DNA of 64,000 nt from Candidatus Gastranaerophilales bacterium (GTDB lineage: Bacteria; Cyanobacteriota; Vampirovibrionia; Gastranaerophilales; Gastranaerophilaceae): contig CALVEV010000029.1 in NCBI GenBank assembly GCA_944326685.1, positions 45,815 to 109,814 on the forward strand. The letters run 5' to 3'. The notes beneath the pieces are model-generated. The model was given only the letters and a program-made list of their open reading frames with translations, had not been told where the DNA came from and did not search any database. Each line of letters starts with the position of its first letter. Within the stretch, counting starts at the first letter, position 1. The position numbers and the translations under genes are program-made. Below are positions 17,415-26,770 of the stretch, one piece after another.

Positions 17415-18275
17415 TTATTTATCTAATTTCTTTTTCATATTATCAATAATATATCTAAACACTTCTGAATTGTACTTGTCAATTATATCATAGATTTCAG
17501 CAAAAAGCGAATTTACTTTTTCTCTTGCTTTTTCTAAACCATACAATGAAGTATAAGTAAGTTTATTGGCTTCTTTATCTTTTCCAACAGTTTTTCCAAG
17601 TTCTTCGAATGTAGATATTTCATCTAAAATATCATCATAAATTTGGAAAGCAAGACCGAACTTTTGAGCTAAATCATCCATATCTTGTAAACCGTTTTCA
17701 TCAGCTCCTGCAATAATTGCACCGGCTTTAAGAGCTAATCTAAATAAATCTGCTGTTTTATGTGTATGGATATATTCTAAAACTTTTGAATCTTTAATAC
17801 CTTTGTTTTCTGATTCAATATCTACAACTTGACCTGCAATAAGACCATAAGCACCTGCTGTTTTCATAAATTCGTGTAAAACTTTTATTTTCACAGAATC
17901 AGATAATTTATCAGATTTTTCAATAATTAATTGAGGAGCAAAAGATAACAAAGCATCTCCCGCTAAGACAGCAATAGCTTCTCCAAAAACTTTATGGTTA
18001 GAAGGTTTTCCTCGTCTAAAATCATCGTTATCCATACAAGGTAAATCATCATGAATTAAACTTTGAGCGTGTAACATTTCAATAGCACAAGCAGTTGGCA
18101 TTGCAGCTTCCATATCTCCACCAAAAAATCTGCAAGCTTCCAAACACATTACAGGACGTAACCTTTTGCCCGGTAATGTTACTGTATATTTCATTGATTT
18201 AAAGATATCTTGAGGATATTCTTCTATCATATATTCTTCTAATGCATTGTTTACTTTTTCAATTAATTTATTCAT
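17415..18275 (-). CDS. Polyprenyl (farnesyl/geranylgeranyl) diphosphate synthase
   Basis: Chain elongation of isoprenoid diphosphates with IPP. 286 residues, the short-chain synthase size. First Asp-rich motif D-D-L-P-C-M-D (76-82, the bacterial DDxxxxD type) followed by R-R-G-K-P. The second motif is D-D-I-L-D near residue 220, with G-K-x-x-G-K-D after it. Product length (C15 or C20) cannot be fixed by eye. It overlaps rsgA by 8 bases. Within a peptidoglycan cluster, its product could feed undecaprenyl carrier or quinone tails. Confidence 0.92.
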   Translation of the reverse strand: MNKLIEKVNNALEEYMIEEYPQDIFKSMKYTVTLPGKRLRPVMCLEACRFFGGDMEAAMPTACAIEMLHAQSLIHDDLPCMDNDDFRRGKPSNHKVFGEAIAVLAGDALLSFAPQLIIEKSDKLSDSVKIKVLHEFMKTAGAYGLIAGQVVDIESENKGIKDSKVLEYIHTHKTADLFRLALKAGAIIAGADENGLQDMDDLAQKFGLAFQIYDDILDEISTFEELGKTVGKDKEANKLTYTSLYGLEKAREKVNSLFAEIYDIIDKYNSEVFRYIIDNMKKKLDK

Positions 18276-19260
18276 CTATATCTTCCTTATAAAGTTGTTG
18301 TTTCAAAGTTCTTCTTGATGATAATCTTTTTTGAGCACTTATTTTTACTGCAGATTTATCATTATGTTTTTTTTCAAATGTTTCTTTCTTGCGTCCTTCA
18401 TATTTAATTTTTTCTTTGTATTCTTTAGCTTCTTCAACAAATTCTTCGTAGCTTTTGTATCTGCTTATTGAAATTTTATCAATATTTTCTTTTACTGCAC
18501 AATCATTTTCCATTAAATGAAGGCAATTTTGATATTTACAATTTCCTAAATAAGGACGCATTTCTCTAAATAGTTTTGCTACATCCCAAGGGAGAAGAAA
18601 ATCAAATTTTAAATTACTAAACCCTGGGGTATCAATTATTCTTGTATTTTCAGAAATATTTAAAATTTCAGAATGTCTTGTTGTATGAGTTCCTCTGCCT
18701 GTTTTTTCACTAATACTTTTTGTTCTTAAATGAAAATTAGGATTTAATGCGTTTAATAAACTAGATTTGCCAACCCCTGATGAACCGCAAAGAACAGAAG
18801 TTTTTCCTTCCATCATTTCTTGAAAATCTTCAATCCCTAATTTTTCTAATGCAGAAGTGAAGATAATATCATATCCCATTGGTTCATATATTGAATAAAC
18901 TTTTTCTATTGTTTCATCATTTGTTGATAAGTCATTTTTATTAAAACAAAGTTTAATATCAATATTAAAATATTCCCCAAAAGCGATATATCTGTCTAAT
19001 TGTTGAAAATCCAAATGAGGTTCTTCAACAGCTGAAACAATAACAATTTGGTCAATATTAGCAACAGCAGGTCTTAATATATAATTTTTCCGAGGAAGTG
19101 TATTAACAATATGCCCATTATCAAATTCAACAAAATCGCCAACACAGATTTTTTTCTGTTGTTTTTTCAAAACTTCTCTAAGTTTGCACTCAAACATTTG
19201 ATTGTCTGAAAGTACATAATAAAAATCTGAATGAATTTTGATAATTTGACCTTGTTTCAT
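18268..19260 (-). CDS. rsgA: RsgA, small-subunit ribosome maturation GTPase
   Basis: Circularly permuted GTPase for late 30S assembly. 330 residues. OB-fold N-terminus, then G4 N-K-N-D before G1 GSSGVGKSSLLN (near 160), then G3 D-T-P-G-F-S, the order expected for the permuted YjeQ/RsgA family. The C-terminal zinc motif is C-K-Y-Q-N-C-L-H, with the fourth Cys in N-D-C-A-V-K. The last 50 residues form a Lys/Arg-rich tail, probably for RNA contact. It starts 3 bases after murG. Confidence 0.95.
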   Translation of the reverse strand: MKQGQIIKIHSDFYYVLSDNQMFECKLREVLKKQQKKICVGDFVEFDNGHIVNTLPRKNYILRPAVANIDQIVIVSAVEEPHLDFQQLDRYIAFGEYFNIDIKLCFNKNDLSTNDETIEKVYSIYEPMGYDIIFTSALEKLGIEDFQEMMEGKTSVLCGSSGVGKSSLLNALNPNFHLRTKSISEKTGRGTHTTRHSEILNISENTRIIDTPGFSNLKFDFLLPWDVAKLFREMRPYLGNCKYQNCLHLMENDCAVKENIDKISISRYKSYEEFVEEAKEYKEKIKYEGRKKETFEKKHNDKSAVKISAQKRLSSRRTLKQQLYKEDIDE

Positions 19261-19263
19261 TCA

Positions 19264-20391
19264 TTACTCCACAACTTCAAGAAATTGTTTAACTATATTA
19301 TCAAGAGCATCAAATTGAGCTAACTTTGCACAATTTGAACGTAATCTTGTTTGTAATTCATTATCATTAATTAGTTTATTAATAATTTCTTTTAAAGAAT
19401 TAGGATTTGCATCTTTATCTTCTAAATAAATACAAGCTCCTTGTTCTTCAACAAATTTAGCATTTCTTCTTTGATGATCTGAAGCCGCATGCGGATATGG
19501 AATAAGAACAGGAGCAACATCAGAAGCAAAAATTTCTGATAAACTTAATGAACCAGCTCTTGAAATTACGATATCTGCAGATTTTAAAACAGTAACCATA
19601 TCATCAAAATAAGGTCTTACAATAATATTTTTATCTTTATTGTAATGTGGATAAAGTTTTTCTAATCTTTCAGTTACATCCATAAAATTCTTTTTACCTG
19701 TTTGGAAAATAACTTGAATATTATTAACAGTAGATAATTCTTTAACAATTTCAACAAAAGCATCATCTATTGATTTAGCTCCCTGAGAACCACCCATAAC
19801 TAATAAAACAGGTCTATTGTAATCTAAAGTTAAACCGGCTCTTGCTAACCCTTTAGTTAATGTTTTAAATCTAGGTCTTAAAGGATTTCCATTAACTTGG
19901 CAGTTCTTATTGTTAATAAAGTTTTTTGCTTTTTCAAAAGCTAAAGAAACAGAAGCTGCATAAGGAGCTAATTTTCTTGTAACTAAACCTGGTTGAGCAT
20001 CACAATCGTGCATCATAAAAGGTGTTTTTTTCTGTAAAATTGATGCAATCATAATAGGTGCGGAAACATATCCTCCTGTTCCAAAAATCCCATCAGGTTT
20101 ATATTTATTCAAATAATATAATGATTGTAAAACTGCAATAGATAGTTTAAATCCCCACCATAAAAATTTGAACCCAAATTTTCTAGGCATACCCTTAATA
20201 TAAATAGGTAAAAATTTATAACCTTTTTGTTGAACAATAGAATATTCTAAATTATTAGGATTACCTACATAAAAAATTTCAACATCTTCTCCCATTTCAG
20301 CAAGAGTATCAGCAACAGCCATAGCAGGATAAATATGACCACCTGTACCTCCTCCTGTAATAAAATATTTTTTGCTACATATATTCGACAT
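19264..20391 (-). CDS. murG: MurG, lipid II synthase
   Basis: Adds GlcNAc from UDP-GlcNAc to lipid I on the inner face of the membrane, completing lipid II. 375 residues. The N-terminal glycine loop T-G-G-G-T-G-G-H-I-Y-P-A (about 12-23) and the second loop G-G-S-Q-G-A-K-S are diagnostic. R-A-G-S-L-S-L-S-E-I and P-Y-P-H-A-A-S-D-H-Q-R-R-N-A form the UDP-GlcNAc site. It overlaps the ftsW end by 17 bases, following the usual dcw order. Confidence 0.96.
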   Translation of the reverse strand: MSNICSKKYFITGGGTGGHIYPAMAVADTLAEMGEDVEIFYVGNPNNLEYSIVQQKGYKFLPIYIKGMPRKFGFKFLWWGFKLSIAVLQSLYYLNKYKPDGIFGTGGYVSAPIMIASILQKKTPFMMHDCDAQPGLVTRKLAPYAASVSLAFEKAKNFINNKNCQVNGNPLRPRFKTLTKGLARAGLTLDYNRPVLLVMGGSQGAKSIDDAFVEIVKELSTVNNIQVIFQTGKKNFMDVTERLEKLYPHYNKDKNIIVRPYFDDMVTVLKSADIVISRAGSLSLSEIFASDVAPVLIPYPHAASDHQRRNAKFVEEQGACIYLEDKDANPNSLKEIINKLINDNELQTRLRSNCAKLAQFDALDNIVKQFLEVVE

Positions 20392-21550
20392 TTTGTTGTA
20401 CCCTTATTTTTTGTACTCTCTTCTTAGAAATATTTAATAAAATACCAATCATCCATAATGAAACCATAACGGATGAACCACCATAACTAATAAACGGCAT
20501 TGGAACCCCTGTTGCAGGAACAAATGAACTTGCAACAGACATATTTAAAAATGCTTGGAAACATATTGAGAATGTTAAACCTACAGCTAGTAACTTACCG
20601 TACATATCAGGACATCTTGATGCAATTACAAATCCTCTTTGCAACAATGTCCAGAATAAAATTAATACTAAAACACAGCCTACAAACCCTAATTCTTCAC
20701 CAACAACAGCGAAAATAAAGTCAGTATGAGCTTCTGGCAGCCAAGCTAATTTTTGTTTTGATGCGCCAAATCCAACCCCGTAAAGTCCACCTGAAGCAAA
20801 AGCAACAAGAGATTGAATAATGTTATAACCTGCACCTAATGGGTCACTTTCAGGATGTAACCAAGTGGTAATTCTTGAGGATTGATAACCTTTTAAACCA
20901 TGCATTAATAATACAGGAATAATAGTTGCTGCCATCATACCAATAAGTTTTACAGATCCATTCCCACAAAGATATAAAACAACTGATGTCATTCCAAGTA
21001 AAATTACCATACTTAAATTTGGTTGAACAAAGATTAATCCAACCATTATTAAAATAGGAATAAAAGCAGATGCCCATTTGTTAGGATCTAAAATATTTGC
21101 ATCTTTATGAAAAACATTTGCTAATAACATTACAATAGCAGGTTTTGCAAACTCTGATGGCTGTAAACTTAATGGACCTATATTCAACCAACGTTGAGCA
21201 CCATTTACGATATCACCGGTAAAATGAACTAATAATAATAAACCTATAACAATGTATGCATAAATACTTGTTACATTAACCAATTTTCGATAATCATAAT
21301 TGCTTAAAAATCTTAAACCTAGATATCCAACAATTACACCCAAAATCTGTTGAATGGCAAATTTAGCAGGATTAACTCCCATATTTACACATTTAGGAGC
21401 ACTTGCTGAGAAAATAACCATAATACCTATTACAACTAAAAATAATACTACCACCATCAAAGTTTTATCAGGTGGTGTAATAATTATATTTTGTTGGGTA
21501 GTGTTTCTTGGAACACGCCCTTTATTTTGATTATTTCTTTGATAATACAT
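20375..21550 (-). CDS. ftsW: FtsW/RodA-family SEDS glycosyltransferase, probably FtsW
   Basis: Septal peptidoglycan polymerase. 391 residues from the ATG at 21550; a longer frame to 21628 would extend deep into murD and lacks family support. About ten membrane segments. The SEDS signature is seen as W-L-N-I-G-P-L-S-L-Q-P-S-E-F-A-K, and F-I-S-Y-G-G-S-S near the C-terminus. A hydrophilic Asn/Gln/Arg-rich N-terminal tail precedes the first helix. Location between murD and murG points to FtsW rather than RodA. Confidence 0.93.
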   Translation of the reverse strand: MYYQRNNQNKGRVPRNTTQQNIIITPPDKTLMVVVLFLVVIGIMVIFSASAPKCVNMGVNPAKFAIQQILGVIVGYLGLRFLSNYDYRKLVNVTSIYAYIVIGLLLLVHFTGDIVNGAQRWLNIGPLSLQPSEFAKPAIVMLLANVFHKDANILDPNKWASAFIPILIMVGLIFVQPNLSMVILLGMTSVVLYLCGNGSVKLIGMMAATIIPVLLMHGLKGYQSSRITTWLHPESDPLGAGYNIIQSLVAFASGGLYGVGFGASKQKLAWLPEAHTDFIFAVVGEELGFVGCVLVLILFWTLLQRGFVIASRCPDMYGKLLAVGLTFSICFQAFLNMSVASSFVPATGVPMPFISYGGSSVMVSLWMIGILLNISKKRVQKIRVQQNVEYM

Positions 21551-22880
21551 ATTCTTTAAAAACCGTTCCTCTTTCTTCGTAACCTTTGAACATATCAAAA
21601 CTTGCACATGCCGGTGATAATAAAACATTATCCGGTTTTAATTCAATTGCTTTATCAATAGCTGCTTCAAGAGAATCAGCTTTTATTATGTTATTAAAGC
21701 CTGAAGATTTTAAGCTGTCTTCAAACCTTTCAGTTGCTTCTCCTATTAAAATAACTGTTTTGATATGATTTTTTACAGATTCACAAAATTCATCTAAAGT
21801 AGTTAATTTATCTCTACCTCCTGCAATTAATGCAACATCACAGTTATTAAATGAATTTATTGCAACAATAGAAGCTTCCGGATTTGTTGCTTTTGAATCG
21901 TTATAAAAAGTTATTCCGTTAAATTCTCTAACTTTTTCCAACCTATGTTCAGGAACAACAAAATTCATAATTCTTTCTTTAATATGTTCATTTGTTATTC
22001 CAATTAACTTTGCAATAATAACACCACACATAATATTTTGATAATTATGATGACCAATTAAAGGACAATCTGATAATTTAATAATAAATTCTTCTTTGCC
22101 TTTACGTTTAAAATAAATACTATCATCTTTAATATAGCAGCAATTATCGTCAATCTCTTTATCAAATAAGAAAATTTCACCTGCACAAGTTTTAGAAAAT
22201 TCTAATAACTTTTCATCTGCACCGTTTAATATTGCAAATGCAGCTGCTGTTGGGTTTTTAAACAGTTTTGCCTTTGCATTAAAATAATTTTCTAATGTTC
22301 CGTGCCATGTAATATGATCAGGAGTAAAATTAGTCCAACAAGCAATTTGTGCTCTGAAAGCATTTGTATGCTCCATTTGGAATGAACTCAACTCACATAC
22401 AAAATAATCTACATCAGAATTTAATAAAGATGTAGGCGGAACTCCAATATTTCCGCAAACAGGTGCATTATATTCCGAAAACAAAATATGTGAAACTAAT
22501 GCTGTAGTTGTTGTTTTCCCGTTTGTTCCTGTTATAGCAACAAAAGGTTTACCAGTTTCTTTATATGCAAGTTCTACTTCTGATATTATTTGAACATTTT
22601 TTTCTTTAACTTTTTTATATAACTCAGAATCTAAAGGAACACTTGGACTTATTATTGCAACATAAGAATTTTCAATAAATTTGTCTGAATGACCACCAAA
22701 TTCTATTTTTATTCCTAATTTTTTTAATTCTTTAATATCTTGTTTATCTTCTTCTTTTTCTTCTCTGCCTTCTGTTATATAAACGTCAGCTCCTTTACCT
22801 GCAAGATATTTTGCTGCAGATTTCCCACTTAATGAAAAACCCATTATTAAAACTTTTTTATCATGCCAGTTAGTAATCAT
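21531..22880 (-). CDS. murD: MurD, UDP-MurNAc-L-Ala:D-Glu ligase
   Basis: 449 residues. Adds D-glutamate to UDP-MurNAc-L-Ala using ATP. N-terminal Rossmann-like domain (G-F-S-L-S-G-K-S-A), P-loop T-G-T-N-G-K-T-T-T (about 114-122), N-F-T-P-D-H-I-T-W-H-G, P-E-H-R-L-E-K-V, N-D-S-K-A-T-N-P-E-A, and L-S-P-A-C-A-S-F-D near the end, all family signatures. It overlaps mraY by one base (TAATG-type coupling) and ftsW by 20 bases. Confidence 0.97.
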   Translation of the reverse strand: MITNWHDKKVLIMGFSLSGKSAAKYLAGKGADVYITEGREEKEEDKQDIKELKKLGIKIEFGGHSDKFIENSYVAIISPSVPLDSELYKKVKEKNVQIISEVELAYKETGKPFVAITGTNGKTTTTALVSHILFSEYNAPVCGNIGVPPTSLLNSDVDYFVCELSSFQMEHTNAFRAQIACWTNFTPDHITWHGTLENYFNAKAKLFKNPTAAAFAILNGADEKLLEFSKTCAGEIFLFDKEIDDNCCYIKDDSIYFKRKGKEEFIIKLSDCPLIGHHNYQNIMCGVIIAKLIGITNEHIKERIMNFVVPEHRLEKVREFNGITFYNDSKATNPEASIVAINSFNNCDVALIAGGRDKLTTLDEFCESVKNHIKTVILIGEATERFEDSLKSSGFNNIIKADSLEAAIDKAIELKPDNVLLSPACASFDMFKGYEERGTVFKEYVLSKK

Positions 22881-23863
22881 TATAGAACCCCTGTGTGAAA
22901 TAATTCAAAAATTAAAACAGCTAAACCTGAGAAAATACAAGAAACAATAGCAAAACCTTTTACAATTTGTCTTTCTGTAAATCCACAAAGTTCAAAATGA
23001 TGGTGAATAGGTGACATTTTGAAAACTCTTTTGCCAGTCAATTTAAAACTAGTAACCTGAATCATAACAGATAAACATTCAATAACAAAAATTCCAGCCA
23101 AAAGAATCAAATAAATTTCAAATTTACCCATTATAGCTAAAGTACCTAATAAACCACCAATAGCTAAAGAACCTGTATCTCCCATAAAAACTTGGGCTTT
23201 TGGTTTGTTATATTTTAAGAACCCTAATAAAGCACCTGCCATAGCAGCAGATATTATTGCAATATAATCATAATTTGATAGTAACGCAATAGCAGAGCAA
23301 GCCATAAATACAGGAACACCTGTTGATGCAGCTAATCCGTCTAATCCATCTGTTAAATTGTAAGCATTAGAAGCACCTGTAACAGCTAAAATTGCAAGTA
23401 TTGGATACCACCAACCTAAATCAATAACAACATGTCCGAATGAAATTTGAGTTCCGAAAGTTCCGTAAGTTTGAATTGCATAAAATATTGGAAGTAATGC
23501 AATAATAATTTGACGTAATAATTTACCCCTTGCACTCAAACCTTTGTTTTCGTGACCTTTAATTTTTAAGAAATCATCTTGAAAACCTGCAAGTGCATAG
23601 AATAAAAATGTAATCAAAACAATCCAAGCTGCTGTAATAAATTTTTCTGCCATAAATAAAGTCGTAACAGAAGCTAACAAAGCAGCTAGAATTATAAATA
23701 CCCCACCCGTTGTAGGAGTTCCTGCTTTTTGAGCGTGAGCTTCAGGAGCTTCTTCTCTAATATACTGACCAATAGTCCTTTTCTTTAAAAAATCAATATA
23801 TGGAATTCCAAATAACAAGCATAAAATTAATCCTAATAAAAAGGATACGGAAGTCATTATCAT
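22880..23863 (-). CDS. mraY: MraY, phospho-MurNAc-pentapeptide transferase
   Basis: Makes lipid I from UDP-MurNAc-pentapeptide and undecaprenyl phosphate. 327 residues, ten membrane segments. Signatures: E-E-A-P-E-A-H-A-Q-K-A-G-T-P-T-G-G, F-Q-D-D-F-L-K, N-A-Y-N-L-T-D-G-L-D-G-L-A, F-M-G-D-T-G-S-L-A-I-G-G, and the P-I-H-H-H-F-E motif. One-base overlaps on both sides with murF and murD. Confidence 0.97.
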   Translation of the reverse strand: MIMTSVSFLLGLILCLLFGIPYIDFLKKRTIGQYIREEAPEAHAQKAGTPTTGGVFIILAALLASVTTLFMAEKFITAAWIVLITFLFYALAGFQDDFLKIKGHENKGLSARGKLLRQIIIALLPIFYAIQTYGTFGTQISFGHVVIDLGWWYPILAILAVTGASNAYNLTDGLDGLAASTGVPVFMACSAIALLSNYDYIAIISAAMAGALLGFLKYNKPKAQVFMGDTGSLAIGGLLGTLAIMGKFEIYLILLAGIFVIECLSVMIQVTSFKLTGKRVFKMSPIHHHFELCGFTERQIVKGFAIVSCIFSGLAVLIFELFHTGVL

Positions 23864-25137
23864 TAGATGTTCTCCTTTATGTAATTTATAATTTCTTCAA
23901 ATTTCATTGACCTAGATGCTTTGAAAAATATAGTTGCACCTTCTTTATATGTTTCTATTATATAACGAGCAGCAGATTCATTGTTAGAAAAATTATTTTT
24001 GCTATAAATTTCTTTTGCTAAATCTCCAACTGTAATAAACTTATTTGTAGAATGAGCATTTTTTTGAATAAAATCACCAACTTCTTGATGGTAAATTTTT
24101 TCATTTTCACCTAATTCACCCATATCTCCTAATACTATTAACGCATCAGGATAAAGGTCAAAAATTGTTTTTAATGTAGCTTTCATGGATTCAGGATTAG
24201 CATTATAGCTGTCATTAATGATATCAAACTTTCCAACATGCTCAATCTCCCAACGTTTTTCTATTGGTTTATATTCGTCTAAACCTTTTCTTATTTCATT
24301 AGGTGAAATATTCAATGCTAAACCTGCTTCAATTGCAGCGATCGAGTTTTCAATATTATAATCACCTTCTATATTTAAAAGGTATTCAGAATTTTTATAA
24401 TTAAATTTAGAATAACCAATTTTTCTTTCAATAATTTCAGTATTATTAATTGAATAAAAAATCTTTTCTCCATTAAATTTAAGATATTTATGGATTAATT
24501 CATCATCGTGTCCAATAAATAAACCGTTATTTTTTTGATATTTAACAACTTCACATTTCGCTATTGCAATATTGTCACGAGATCCTAAGCGACCTATATG
24601 AGCTGTTCCGACATTAGATATGATTGTAATATCAGGGATAGCATATTTTGATATTAATTCAATTTCTCCTAGCCCTCTCATGCCTGCTTCTAATACAAGA
24701 ACTTCTGTATCATCAGGCATTTCAAAAATAGTTTGGCAAAAACCGATTTCATTATTGTGATTAAGTGGGGTTTTAAAAGTTTTGTATTTTTGAGAAATAA
24801 CAGAATAAACAAGTTCTTTAGTTGTAGTTTTTCCAGAACTTCCTGTAATAAGAATAACTTTAGGGTTAATTTTTAATCTTCTTTGAGAAGCCAATTCTAA
24901 ATAAGCAATTTTAGTATCAGGAACTTTTATAGATATAGTTCCATCAATTTTTTCATCACCTGTTGTTAAAAAACCAATAGCACCTTTTTCAACAGCTTGA
25001 GAAATAAATTTTTCACCATCAAAATTTGCACCTTTTAATGGTAAGTAAAAATCACCAGATTCAATTGTTCTTGTATCTGTTGAAATCCTATGATTACCAA
25101 TCTCTTCTAATGTAACAGAGTAAATATCCTTATCCAT
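23863..25137 (-). CDS. murF: MurF, UDP-MurNAc-tripeptide D-Ala-D-Ala ligase
   Basis: 424 residues from the ATG at 25137. Adds D-Ala-D-Ala to complete the pentapeptide. P-loop T-G-S-S-G-K-T-T-T, H-N-N-E-I-G-F, E-A-G-M-R-G-L-G-E-I, N-D-S-Y-N-A-N-P-E-S-M, and L-G-D-M-G-E-L-G are clear MurF signatures. A longer frame to 25170 reads K-G-V-G-V-N through the G-rich repeat. I prefer the internal ATG because that repeat (GGGGTAGGGGTAAAT) then provides a Shine-Dalgarno at the right spacing. First gene of the mur cluster. Confidence 0.95.
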   Translation of the reverse strand: MDKDIYSVTLEEIGNHRISTDTRTIESGDFYLPLKGANFDGEKFISQAVEKGAIGFLTTGDEKIDGTISIKVPDTKIAYLELASQRRLKINPKVILITGSSGKTTTKELVYSVISQKYKTFKTPLNHNNEIGFCQTIFEMPDDTEVLVLEAGMRGLGEIELISKYAIPDITIISNVGTAHIGRLGSRDNIAIAKCEVVKYQKNNGLFIGHDDELIHKYLKFNGEKIFYSINNTEIIERKIGYSKFNYKNSEYLLNIEGDYNIENSIAAIEAGLALNISPNEIRKGLDEYKPIEKRWEIEHVGKFDIINDSYNANPESMKATLKTIFDLYPDALIVLGDMGELGENEKIYHQEVGDFIQKNAHSTNKFITVGDLAKEIYSKNNFSNNESAARYIIETYKEGATIFFKASRSMKFEEIINYIKENI

Positions 25138-25152
25138 ATTTACCCCTACCCC
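25138..25152. repeat. Copy of dispersed repeat GGGGTAGGGGTAAAT (minus orientation)
   Basis: Reads ATTTACCCCTACCCC on the plus strand. The identical 15-mer occurs at 3814-3828 (plus) and 62373-62387 (same orientation as here). In this copy the GGGG tracts serve as the murF ribosome-binding site. Confidence 0.7.
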
Positions 25153-25228
25153 CTTTTGCTTATTCTTCAAATATAGAATAATTTTACTACAAAGTAGGAA
25201 TAAATGTAAATTAAAAAAGCATAAAAAG

Positions 25229-25471
25229 TTATTCTTCTACATAACCATCATAAAACTTATTTGGTTCAATGTTTAAAACTTCGCATAATTTAAGAACATG
25301 TAATATTCCAACATTTTTAAGACCGCGTTCAATCGCATTTATATAACTTTCATTTTTATTCATCTTTTTCCCTAACTCATCAGGTGTAAGATTGAATTCT
25401 TCTCTTAATTCTTTAAATCTTTTAATAATAAATTCACTTTGATTCATTTTAATTTCCGTTCTATATGTCAT
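25229..25471 (-). CDS. XRE-family HTH regulator, 80 residues
   Basis: A small single-domain DNA-binding protein with a Cro/CI fold (L-T-P-D-E-L-G-K-K-M-N-K-N-E-S-Y-I-N-A-I-E-R-G). The N-terminal start may instead be the ATG at 25447, which has a GGAA-type RBS; the HTH is complete either way. Two direct repeats TCATATTTTTAA (25468-25479 and 25487-25498) cover its start and promoter, a candidate autoregulatory site. It lies upstream of murF on the same strand and divergent from the GT9 gene. Confidence 0.85.
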   Translation of the reverse strand: MTYRTEIKMNQSEFIIKRFKELREEFNLTPDELGKKMNKNESYINAIERGLKNVGILHVLKLCEVLNIEPNKFYDGYVEE

Positions 25472-25498
25472 ATTTTTAATATAATATCATATTTTTAA
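25468..25498. promoter_or_regulatory. Direct repeat TCATATTTTTAA x2, possible operator
   Basis: Two identical 12-mers, 19 bases start to start, across the promoter region of the XRE gene. The sequence is AT-rich and could also simply carry the -10 box on the minus strand. Confidence 0.35.
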
Positions 25499-25578
25499 AA
25501 AACATACAAATAGCACGAAATATATTTTATTAACAATAATCAATTTTTATATTAAAATAATATTTGCGAGGTAATAAT

Positions 25579-26568
25579 ATGGTTAAAAAAATATTAGCAG
25601 TAAATTTTGGTGGAATAGGTGATGAGATATTATTTTTGCCAGCTTTATGGTCATTAAAAAAAGAATATCCGGATTCACATATAACATTAGCTCTAGAATC
25701 TCGTGCTAAAGGGATTAAAGATTTATCTGATATTATAGATGAAGTTTTAACCATAGATATCAAAACTAAAAATAAATATACTGAATTACTTCGTTTAATT
25801 TTTCACGGAATGACTGGAGGATATGACACAATAATTACATCAGGCGCAAATCCAATGATGAGTGTAATATCTGCAAGTACATTTATTCCGAGAAGAATAG
25901 GTTTTGATACAGGTAGTTTAAGTAAAGCACTTCTAACAGATGTTGTAACTTTGAATAAAAATCAATATGCAGCAAAAATGTATCACGATTTAGTAACTCC
26001 TTTAACAAATCAAGTGACAGAATTACCAATATTAGATATTAATATAAAACAAAAAATTCCTAATTCTGTAATTATTCACCCAGGAGTAAGCAGAATGAGC
26101 AGAATAAAGGGTATAATCAAAACAATACAAGGTTATGAATGGGCTCAATTGGTTGATTTATTACAAGAAGCCGGTAAAAAAGTTATTTTAATTGGTGGTC
26201 CTGATGATAAAGACTGTATAAAAGAGATAGAAGAATATACAAAACACAAAGATTATGAAAATTTATATGGAACAACAAAAAATTTAACAGAATTAGCAGA
26301 AGTAATATCATCAGCAGAAAAATTTGTTTGTTCTGATTCTGCGCCACTACACATCGCTGTAGGATTAGGAGTAAAAACTTATGTATTTTTTGGTCCAACT
26401 GATGATAAAAAATTAATCCCTCAAAATGAAAATGTTATTGCATTAAAAAATAAATGTAAATGCCCTGATAAACCTTGTTTATGGGAAAGAAGAACTATTT
26501 CATGTATGGAATTGCCTTGTTTAAAATTTGATTATCACGACATTACTCAAATAATATTGAAGAATTAA
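25579..26568 (+). CDS. Glycosyltransferase family 9 (heptosyltransferase-like)
   Basis: 329 residues from the ATG at 25579 with RBS GAGG; the frame also opens at an upstream TTG. N-terminal N-F-G-G-I-G-D-E-I-L-F-L-P-A-L is the GT9 nucleotide-sugar fold start, and V-I-H-P-G-V-S-R begins the second Rossmann domain. C-S-D-S-A-P-L-H-I-A-V-G-L-G and V-F-F-G-P-T-D are the donor-site signatures. GT9 enzymes transfer heptose or related sugars to lipopolysaccharide cores, which suggests an outer membrane. The Cys-rich C-terminus (K-C-K-C-P-D-K-P-C-L-W-E-R-R) resembles other GT9 tails. The sugar is unknown. Confidence 0.88.
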   Translation: MVKKILAVNFGGIGDEILFLPALWSLKKEYPDSHITLALESRAKGIKDLSDIIDEVLTIDIKTKNKYTELLRLIFHGMTGGYDTIITSGANPMMSVISASTFIPRRIGFDTGSLSKALLTDVVTLNKNQYAAKMYHDLVTPLTNQVTELPILDINIKQKIPNSVIIHPGVSRMSRIKGIIKTIQGYEWAQLVDLLQEAGKKVILIGGPDDKDCIKEIEEYTKHKDYENLYGTTKNLTELAEVISSAEKFVCSDSAPLHIAVGLGVKTYVFFGPTDDKKLIPQNENVIALKNKCKCPDKPCLWERRTISCMELPCLKFDYHDITQIILKN

Positions 26569-26770
26569 TCCAAAAGTATTAATTTTTTTAACAAATCAAT
26601 AATCCCCTAAAAAGTATGAAATAGCTGGGTTGCAGATATTTTGCATATTTGCGATATTTATAAGTTTTTGAAAAAAGATTGATTTCATAGTATTTTGTTG
26701 TTATATTAATGGAACGTGGAAAAAATAATTCCAGGTTTTATGTTTACACACAAGAAAAAGGGTATAAATT